From contig JAKOSR010000060.1 of NCBI GenBank assembly GCA_029777225.1, positions 1 through 14,357 of the forward strand: a stretch of DNA of 14,357 bases. Reading direction: 5' to 3'. A program made the position numbers and the translations under genes. The notes beneath the pieces are model-generated. The model ran no database searches and was not told where the DNA came from. It worked only from the letters and a program-made list of their open reading frames with translations. Below, one piece after another: positions 1 to 5,512 of the stretch (the stretch's first letter is position 1; each line of letters opens with the position of its first letter). This DNA is from Chloroflexota bacterium. GTDB lineage: Bacteria > Chloroflexota > Anaerolineae > Anaerolineales > Anaerolineaceae.

Positions 1-2
1 AA

Positions 3-1055
3 CCGGCCGGTTGGGAGGATGCGCTGAAATTGGTTGCCACGCAGTTGAAGGTGCACGATAGCGCTGAAATTTCCGCCACCATTTCGCCCCGCCAGACCGC
101 CGAAACGCTCAACGCTTTCAGCGAGTTTTTCCGCGAGGCTTTCCAGGCCACGGATGTGACCGTGCTTGGCCACGACCAGACCGCCCAGGTCAGCCTTGAG
201 CTTGAAAAGGAATTCGGCGCGTTCGAATCGCATCTCGAAGCCCTCAAACGTTGCGATAACGTGATTGTGCTTGGAACTGACCTGGTCAAAGACCACCAGG
301 TGGCTGGTTTTATCATCAAACGCCAGGCCGCCCGTGGCACTCGCGTTTTTGAAGCGACCAAGCAACCGACCAAGCTGACCGCCAACGCGACGGACCGCCT
401 GGCGTGTGTCACACATGATTTCTCCACGGTGGTTGAGCTGCTCGAAAAGAGCCTGAACGGCGAATCCACTGAAGTTACGAGCGAGCTCCTTGGTTTGGGT
501 ACCGGGGAAGTGAGCACCTTCTTCGCGGACATGCCGGCCTGGCAAAACACGGCCATCATTATTGGCAAGGATTTTGCCACATTGGAGAACCTGCCAGCCT
601 GCCGCGCGCTCGTCGCGCTCGCCCGCAGGATAAACGCTTCGGTGCTCATGCTCAAAGGCAAGGCCAATGCCGCGGCTGCGGCCCGCATTGGCCTCAACAC
701 GACCGCCACCGCGCTGCCCAACCAGGTTTATTACCTCGCGTTGGGAGATGGCCATACCTGTGAACATGTTGAAGAGGCTTTCATCAAGAGTGAATTCCGC
801 GTCATCCATGCCAGCTTCGCCTCCAACCTCACAGAAGCAGCCGATGTGGTGCTTCCCGCCACAATTTGGGATGAAGAGGGAGGCCACTATCTCGTGACTG
901 ATGGCCATATTGAGCACACGGACCGCGCAATTGTTCAACCAGAAAACGCGCGCACTATTTACGAAGTGCTTTGGCAACTGGCAGACAAGGTGGGCCTGCA
1001 ACTCCCGGGTGACTGGGAAAGCAAATTGGGCGCTGTGGAAGCGCGTGTGATTTAA
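3..1055 (+). CDS. NuoG/HoxU-like molybdopterin-oxidoreductase-fold subunit of NAD-linked hydrogenase, C-terminal part (5' end outside window)
   Basis: The frame is open to the first bases of the window, and the codons before the TTG at 30 read like family sequence (PAGWEDALKLVA, matching the common 'W-x-x-A-L-x-x-V-A' segment), so the true start lies upstream; 350 residues are visible. They show two Rossmann-like halves typical of NuoG and the formate dehydrogenase alpha family: 'NVIVLGTDL...HQVAGFIIKR' near residues 85-105, and the late signature 'AADVVLPATIWDEEGGHYLVTDGHIEH' split around residues 285-310. The protein ends soon after this signature, without the roughly 110-residue C-terminal dinucleotide-binding domain of active bis-MGD enzymes, which suggests a structural or electron-transfer role as in NuoG. 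The N-terminal [2Fe-2S] and [4Fe-4S] part and any catalytic Cys/Sec lie outside the window. It sits directly before the hydrogenase small subunit, so it is probably the subunit linking hydrogenase to the diaphorase. It could instead be a formate dehydrogenase-like subunit. Confidence 0.8.
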   Translation, partial: PAGWEDALKLVATQLKVHDSAEISATISPRQTAETLNAFSEFFREAFQATDVTVLGHDQTAQVSLELEKEFGAFESHLEALKRCDNVIVLGTDLVKDHQVAGFIIKRQAARGTRVFEATKQPTKLTANATDRLACVTHDFSTVVELLEKSLNGESTEVTSELLGLGTGEVSTFFADMPAWQNTAIIIGKDFATLENLPACRALVALARRINASVLMLKGKANAAAAARIGLNTTATALPNQVYYLALGDGHTCEHVEEAFIKSEFRVIHASFASNLTEAADVVLPATIWDEEGGHYLVTDGHIEHTDRAIVQPENARTIYEVLWQLADKVGLQLPGDWESKLGAVEARVI

Positions 1056-1094
1056 ACGATGAGCAAAATTGCTCTGATTGGAAAGGGAATTTAG

Positions 1095-1637
1095 ATGGCA
1101 AAACCAAAAGTTGCGTCAGATTGGCTGGCAGGGTGTGCAGGGTGCCACATGTCCTTTCTGGACATGGATGAAAGACTGATTGAGCTATTGAAATTGGTCG
1201 ATTTGCGCGCCACCCCCATCACAGATCTCAAGGAACCGGATGAAGAAGGTGTGGATGTGGGCATTCTTGAGGGTGGGCTCTCAAACAGCTACAACGAAGA
1301 AGTCGCGCTCAAAATGCGCAAGCGCAGCAAAATCCTGGTCGCGCTCGGCGATTGCGCTGTCTTTGGCGGGGTGCCTGCCATGCGCAACTTCCCTGGAGCG
1401 CACGAAGCCCTCAAGCGCGCCTACATTGAAACGGAGAGCACAGATTCGAGTGGCATGATACCCAACGACCCTGAGTTATCAACCCCGGTGCACGTACGCC
1501 CGGTGAGTGACCTGGTGAAGGTGGATGTCTTCTTGCCCGGCTGCGCGCCATCCGCTGACGCGATTTTCGCGGCGCTCTCAGAACTTGCCCAAGGCCGGAT
1601 ACCCAAGGTCGAAGGCGAACTTAACGATTGGCATTAG
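1095..1637 (+). CDS. hoxY: [NiFe]-hydrogenase small subunit, HoxY-like (group 3d type)
   Basis: This 180-residue protein is the iron-sulfur subunit that carries electrons between the [NiFe] site in HoxH and the diaphorase side. Four cysteines expected to ligate the proximal [4Fe-4S] cluster are visible: C14 and C17 in 'WLAGCAGCHMSF', C87 in 'LGDCAVFGG' and C150 in 'LPGCAPSAD'. There is no twin-arginine signal and no extra C-terminal cluster domain, and the short length matches soluble cytoplasmic HoxY-type subunits, not periplasmic uptake subunits. The ATG is preceded by AAAGGG at 1082-1087 with seven bases of spacing. It lies 39 bases after the NuoG-like gene and 9 bases before the large subunit gene, so the three should be cotranscribed. 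The family call is firm; the group 3d assignment rests on size, the HoxH sequence and the NuoG-like neighbour. Confidence 0.92.
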   Translation: MAKPKVASDWLAGCAGCHMSFLDMDERLIELLKLVDLRATPITDLKEPDEEGVDVGILEGGLSNSYNEEVALKMRKRSKILVALGDCAVFGGVPAMRNFPGAHEALKRAYIETESTDSSGMIPNDPELSTPVHVRPVSDLVKVDVFLPGCAPSADAIFAALSELAQGRIPKVEGELNDWH

Positions 1638-1646
1638 GAGCTCAGC

Positions 1647-3071
1647 ATGGCATTTCAAAAAATAACCATTGAACCTGTGACGCGTATTGAAGGTCACGCC
1701 AAAGTGACCGTTCACATGAACGAGGATGGCAGCGTCAATCACGCTTATTTCCATGTGAATGAATTCCGCGGTTTCGAAAAGTTCTGCGAGGGCCGGCTTG
1801 TCACCGAAATGCAGCAAATCACCCCGCGCATTTGCGGTATTTGCCCGGTAAGCCATCATCTCGCCGCAGCCAAAGCGGGCGATATCGTGCTGGGCTGCCC
1901 ACCCCCCAAGCCTGCTTCCCTGCTGCGCGAACTCATGCACATGGGCCAAATCATCCAGAGCCACGGCATGCACTTTTTCGAATTGGCTGGCCCGGACCTC
2001 ATCCTTGGGTTTGATCACGACCCGGCCACTCGAAACGTGGTTGGCCTGGTCCAGGCTGATCCCGACCTGACCCTCAAAGCCATCCGGCTGCGAAAATTTG
2101 GCCAGTCCATCATCGCGGAATTGGGCGAACGGTCCATCCATCCCACCTTTGCCATCCCCGGCGGCGTCAACCGTCCGCTCAGCGCGGCCTCGCGTGACCG
2201 CTTGTTGCTGCAAATCGACGAACAAATCGCGACGATTCAAACCGGAATCAAGGTTTTCAAAAACTGGATGGAAGCGAACATGGATGTCATCAACCGGTTT
2301 GCCGTGTTCCCCACGGGGTATTTGGGCCTTGTGACCCCCACCGACAGTCTGGAGTTGTACGATGGCGAAATTCGCCTCACCGGGCGCGATGGGCATCAGC
2401 TTGAGAAGTTTAGCGCTCAAAACTACCTGGATTACATCGCGGAACACGTGGAGCCCTGGTCTTACCTGAAGTTCCCATATTACAAGAAGCTGGGATTCCC
2501 GGAAGGCGCATACCGGGTTGGCCCCCTGGGCAGATTGAATAACGTGGACCGTATCGACACCCCCCTGGCGCAGCAACACTTCCTGGAGTTCAAGCAATTG
2601 AATGGCGGTAAACCTGTTGAAAACACCCTCCACTATCATTACGCCCGCCTGATTGAATGTCTGTTTGCCACGGAACGCGCCCGCGTTCTGCTGGAGACCC
2701 CGGATATCCTGAGCACGGATATACTCAATACCCGGCAGCAACCGCGTGGTGAGGGCGTTGGTATCATCGAAGCACCACGTGGCACACTCATCCATCATTA
2801 CCAGGCCAATGAATACGGTCAACTCACCAAGGTCAACCTAATTGTTTCCACCGGCCACAATAACTTTGCGATGAGCAACGCGGTTGACATGGTGGCCAAG
2901 GAATATGTTCATGGCCCTGATATCAAAGAGGGCATGTTGAACCGCGTTGAGCACGCTATTCGGGCACATGATCCATGCTTATCTTGCTCCACGCACGCCA
3001 TCGGCCAAATGCCCATCGAGATTTCCATTTTCGACGCGAACGAGAACCTCGTCAGGACCATTAGGCAGTAA
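1647..3071 (+). CDS. hoxH: [NiFe]-hydrogenase large (catalytic) subunit, HoxH-like
   Basis: This 474-residue subunit holds the Ni-Fe(CN)2CO centre that interconverts H2 with protons and electrons. The N-terminal motif 'RICGICPVSHH' supplies C63 and C66 and the C-terminal motif 'DPCLSCSTHA' supplies C444 and C447, so all four nickel-ligating cysteines are present. After H450 there are 24 more residues (from A451 to Q474), the tail normally cut off by a dedicated endopeptidase once nickel is in; the protease half of the next gene is the obvious candidate. The start ATG is preceded by AGGAG that overlaps the end of the small subunit gene. The 'PVSHHLAAAKAGD' context and short loops fit the bidirectional NAD(P)-linked group 3 enzymes. 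The gene ends 20 bases before a strong hairpin that separates it from the maturation genes. Confidence 0.95.
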   Translation: MAFQKITIEPVTRIEGHAKVTVHMNEDGSVNHAYFHVNEFRGFEKFCEGRLVTEMQQITPRICGICPVSHHLAAAKAGDIVLGCPPPKPASLLRELMHMGQIIQSHGMHFFELAGPDLILGFDHDPATRNVVGLVQADPDLTLKAIRLRKFGQSIIAELGERSIHPTFAIPGGVNRPLSAASRDRLLLQIDEQIATIQTGIKVFKNWMEANMDVINRFAVFPTGYLGLVTPTDSLELYDGEIRLTGRDGHQLEKFSAQNYLDYIAEHVEPWSYLKFPYYKKLGFPEGAYRVGPLGRLNNVDRIDTPLAQQHFLEFKQLNGGKPVENTLHYHYARLIECLFATERARVLLETPDILSTDILNTRQQPRGEGVGIIEAPRGTLIHHYQANEYGQLTKVNLIVSTGHNNFAMSNAVDMVAKEYVHGPDIKEGMLNRVEHAIRAHDPCLSCSTHAIGQMPIEISIFDANENLVRTIRQ

Positions 3072-3091
3072 CGTAGACACCTAATAAGGAC

Positions 3092-3128
3092 AAAACCTCC
3101 CCTTCGAGGTATCATCAGGGGAGGTTTT
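3092..3128 (+). terminator. Perfect 11-bp hairpin, terminator or attenuator, between hoxH and the maturation genes
   Basis: AAAACCTCCCC at 3092-3102 is exactly complementary to GGGGAGGTTTT at 3118-3128, with a 15-base loop. The stem is GC-rich at its inner part and ends in a T run followed by ATTT, as expected of an intrinsic terminator (which would also work on the opposite strand because of the A run). The right arm contains the GGGGAGG that serves as the ribosome binding site for the ATG at 3133 or 3136, so the same fold would also block translation of the next gene. Whether it terminates transcription, limits read-through, or regulates translation cannot be told from sequence. Confidence 0.75.
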
Positions 3129-3132
3129 ATTT

Positions 3133-4437
3133 ATGATGACCGAAACTGGCAAAACACTTATCATCGCGTATGGCAACCGTGACCGTGAGGATGACGGTGC
3201 CGGTTGGCATATGCTCAACGGCATCGCCAGCCAGCTTGGACTGCCCACGCCGCAAAAACCGGGAGAGTGGGTCGAAACCGCGGACCATGCCCAGCGCCTG
3301 CTCTATCTCTTCCAGCTTCTGCCTGAGATGGCAGAAGATTTGGTAGGTTTTGATTGTGTATATTTCCTGGACGCGCACAACTCGCCCTCCCTCGACAGCC
3401 TCGTTATCGAGGAAGTCCTGCCAGCACCGGAATCATCCGCTTTCACGCATCACATGAGCATCTCCGAATTGCTCAACATCACTCACTCTGTTTATGGCCG
3501 CCACCCCAAATCCGTGGTGGTTTCAGTCAGAGGGCATTCTTTTTCTTTTCGTGATAACCTTACCCCGAAAACCCAGGCTCTCGTGCTTAAGGCGGTCGGG
3601 CTCCTCGCGAAAGCGATTCTTGGAAAGCAACCGGCCGAAAACTTTACCCTGGAAAGAGGTGACATGTCCACATCACAGACACCGTACGTAGAAATGGGCA
3701 TTTGGCAGTATTCGCGCGCGTCTCACGCGCTGTCCCAATTCACCAAGCCTGTGGTGAGTGAACACGCGCTGGAATTGATTGTCAATGACGAGAGCTGGCT
3801 CACCTTCATTTGTTCTCCTGTTGAACTCAAAGAGCTTGCAGTCGGGTTCCTATGGAACGAGGGCGTCATCCAAGAAGCATCAGAAATCAAGGATTTGGTC
3901 CTTTACCCCGATTATCAAAAAATCATGGTGTCCCTGGATAAATCTGTCACCAAACCCAGCCATTTTCATCGTACAACCACCGGAATTGCCATGGATAACC
4001 CCCCAAGCCTGCCGGCCCTGCCGACCACCAGCCGCTACGATGGCGACTTTATCCTCGAGATGTACGACCGCTTTTCCAACTCTCAAACCCTGCACGAAGC
4101 CGTGGGTGGCTTTCACAGCGCGGCTTTGACCGACGACGAAAACATCCAATATGTGGTTGAAGACCTTGGCAGGCACAACTGCATCGACAAGCTGGCCGGG
4201 AAATTCCTTCTGGCCGGCAAATCTTTCACGCCCGCGATGTTGATGCTCAGCGGCCGTATCAGCTCCGAGATGGTCTTGAAGAGTCTGACCATGGGCACTC
4301 CCATGCTCGTCTCCCGTACCAGCCCAACCGCGCTCGCGGTGAGCATTGCCCAGCAGGTGGGCATGACCCTCATCGGTTACCTGCGCCGTGGCCAGTATGA
4401 GATTTACTGCAATCCGCAGCGAATACATCCAAAATGA
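3133..4437 (+). CDS. Fusion of hydrogenase maturation endopeptidase (HycI/HoxW-like) and FdhD-like domain lacking the CxxC
   Basis: This single 434-codon frame holds two proteins' worth of sequence. Residues 1 to about 165 are a hydrogenase maturation protease: 'YGNRDREDDGAG' (G14-G24; D21 corresponds to the nickel-sensing Glu16 of E. coli HybD), 'FLDAHN' (D80, like Asp62) and 'THHMS' (H106/H107, like His93). The spacing from D21 to D80 is 59 residues against 46 in HybD, so the segment between them is enlarged. Residues 178-434 are FdhD-like: 'LKELAVGFLWNEGVI', 'VVEDLGRHNCIDKLAG' and 'MLMLSGRISSEMVLKS' are diagnostic. FdhD normally passes sulfur to the molybdenum cofactor of formate dehydrogenase through a CxxC; here that position reads 'TTTGIAMDN' (T283, A286), so both cysteines are absent. 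ATG 3133 and ATG 3136 are both possible starts behind GGGGAGG. A second start at 3664 with its own ribosome binding site could give the FdhD part alone. Likely clients are HoxH for the first half and unknown for the second. Confidence 0.85.
   Translation: MMTETGKTLIIAYGNRDREDDGAGWHMLNGIASQLGLPTPQKPGEWVETADHAQRLLYLFQLLPEMAEDLVGFDCVYFLDAHNSPSLDSLVIEEVLPAPESSAFTHHMSISELLNITHSVYGRHPKSVVVSVRGHSFSFRDNLTPKTQALVLKAVGLLAKAILGKQPAENFTLERGDMSTSQTPYVEMGIWQYSRASHALSQFTKPVVSEHALELIVNDESWLTFICSPVELKELAVGFLWNEGVIQEASEIKDLVLYPDYQKIMVSLDKSVTKPSHFHRTTTGIAMDNPPSLPALPTTSRYDGDFILEMYDRFSNSQTLHEAVGGFHSAALTDDENIQYVVEDLGRHNCIDKLAGKFLLAGKSFTPAMLMLSGRISSEMVLKSLTMGTPMLVSRTSPTALAVSIAQQVGMTLIGYLRRGQYEIYCNPQRIHPK
3656..3666 (+). 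promoter_or_regulatory. Internal ribosome binding site and ATG at the protease/FdhD junction
   Basis: GAGGTGA at 3656-3662 is followed by ATG at 3664-3666, in frame with the fusion and exactly where FdhD homology begins. Initiation here would give a 257-residue protein, the normal length of a stand-alone FdhD, while the preceding 177 residues match the normal length of a stand-alone hydrogenase protease. The spacing from GAGG to ATG is four bases, slightly short but usable. In another frame a TGA lies at 3660-3662, so the two genes may once have been separate and joined by a frame change. Confidence 0.55.
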
Positions 4438-4485
4438 ACTCAATCGATACCAGTGGAAACATGATAAGATGCCAAGGTGCGCCAC

Positions 4486-4842
4486 ATGCATGAGCTCGCG
4501 GTCACCGAGAGCGTTTTGCGCATCGCCTTGGACGCTGCGGAGAAGAACGACGCGGCCAGGGTCACGGATATTTACCTGACCATCGGCCGGCTTTCTTCCA
4601 TTGTTGATGATTCGGTCCAGTTTTATTGGGACCACATCAGCAAGGAAACCATCTGCGCAGGGGCCACATTGCATTTCAACCGCCCGCCTGCCGTGTTGCA
4701 CTGCCTGGATTGCGGCCAGGATTATGCCATGGAAGATTTTCTGGAACCCTGCCCAAACTGCGGAAGCGTGAATATCCGGGTAATCAGCGGTGAGGAGCTG
4801 CAAGTGGACCATATCGATATACAAAGGAAAGAAGAACAATGA
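4486..4842 (+). CDS. hypA: Hydrogenase nickel incorporation protein HypA
   Basis: HypA is a small nickel-binding zinc protein that, with HypB, delivers nickel to the hydrogenase large subunit in the cytoplasm. The 118-residue product starts 'MHELAVTESVL'; His2 next to the N terminus is the conserved nickel ligand, which fixes the start at ATG 4486 and excludes an in-frame GTG nine bases upstream. AAGG at 4474-4477 lies eight bases before this ATG. The structural zinc site is C73, C76 ('HCLDCGQ') and C89, C92 ('EPCPNCGS'). The gene begins 48 bases after the fusion gene and its stop codon overlaps the hypB start in ATGA, indicating translational coupling. Confidence 0.95.
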   Translation: MHELAVTESVLRIALDAAEKNDAARVTDIYLTIGRLSSIVDDSVQFYWDHISKETICAGATLHFNRPPAVLHCLDCGQDYAMEDFLEPCPNCGSVNIRVISGEELQVDHIDIQRKEEQ

Positions 4843-5507
4843 CCAAATCAGTTGAAATCGTGCAGAATATCCTTGATTCCAACGACAGGATTGCGGCTGG
4901 AAACAAAGAGATTTTCAACGCGCACCAGATTTTTGCCATTAACATGATGGCCTCACCCGGGGCGGGAAAAACCAGTTTCATCCTGCGGACGATTGAAAAG
5001 CTGCCCAAGGGTATCCGGCTTGGCGTCATCGAAGGGGATACCGCGCCAGTCACCATCGACTCGGACAAGGTCGTAGCTGCCGGAATGCCGGCAGTTCAAA
5101 TCAACACAGGGGGTAACTGTCACTTGGACGCGGTGATGCTGGAACAGGGGATTAAAGCCTTGCCGCTGGAAGATTTGGACCTCGTCATCGTTGAAAATGT
5201 AGGCAACCTGATTTGTCCTGCGGCTTTTAAGCTAGGGACTCATATCAACATCCTGGTGGCTTCAATCCCTGAAGGCGATGACAAACCCTACAAGTATCCA
5301 GCCATTTATCGGGGCGTGGACGTCCTGATTATCAACAAAATTGACCTGCTACCATACATTGACTTCCGCATGGACTACTTCAAGGCCGGAGTGGAGATGC
5401 TCAACCCCGATCTTCGCACGTTCGTGGTCTCCTGTAAAACCGGCGAGGGCATGGACGCGTGGGTGTCCTGGTTGGCTGCCCAGGTTAACGCCGTGAAAAA
5501 TAAGTAA
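4839..5507 (+). CDS. hypB: Hydrogenase nickel incorporation GTPase HypB
   Basis: HypB is the SIMIBI-class GTPase whose GTP hydrolysis drives nickel transfer to the hydrogenase precursor. In this 222-residue protein the P-loop is 'ASPGAGKTS' (K44, T45) and the guanine-specificity motif is 'NKID' at 166-169. The G-domain metal site is C94-H95 in 'GGNCHLDA' together with C126 in 'NLICPAAF'. There is no histidine-rich nickel-storage stretch and no N-terminal CxxCGC site, so this is a minimal HypB that would depend on HypA and the G-domain site alone. Its start overlaps the hypA stop, and hypF begins five bases after its stop. Confidence 0.96.
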   Translation: MTKSVEIVQNILDSNDRIAAGNKEIFNAHQIFAINMMASPGAGKTSFILRTIEKLPKGIRLGVIEGDTAPVTIDSDKVVAAGMPAVQINTGGNCHLDAVMLEQGIKALPLEDLDLVIVENVGNLICPAAFKLGTHINILVASIPEGDDKPYKYPAIYRGVDVLIINKIDLLPYIDFRMDYFKAGVEMLNPDLRTFVVSCKTGEGMDAWVSWLAAQVNAVKNK

Positions 5508-5512
5508 TTCCT

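Noticed and set aside
30..32. TTG as the start of the first gene
   Set aside because: The frame is open to the window edge and the preceding codons match family sequence, so the gene continues upstream.
1578..2822. Long minus-strand open frame (414 codons) opposite hoxH
   Set aside because: It lies antisense to a clear hydrogenase large subunit, has no recognisable motifs, and is explained by GC-rich codon usage that suppresses stops.
4477..4479. GTG as the hypA start
   Set aside because: It would place residues before the Met-His-Glu N terminus whose His2 binds nickel; ATG 4486 has AAGG at proper spacing.
4438..4485. Possible promoter before hypA (GATAAGAT at 4463-4470)
   Set aside because: No convincing -35 element at proper distance; the similarity to a -10 box is weak.
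3880..4839. Long minus-strand open frame (319 codons) opposite the FdhD domain and hypA
   Set aside because: Both plus-strand genes are certain by motif; the antisense product shows no family signature.
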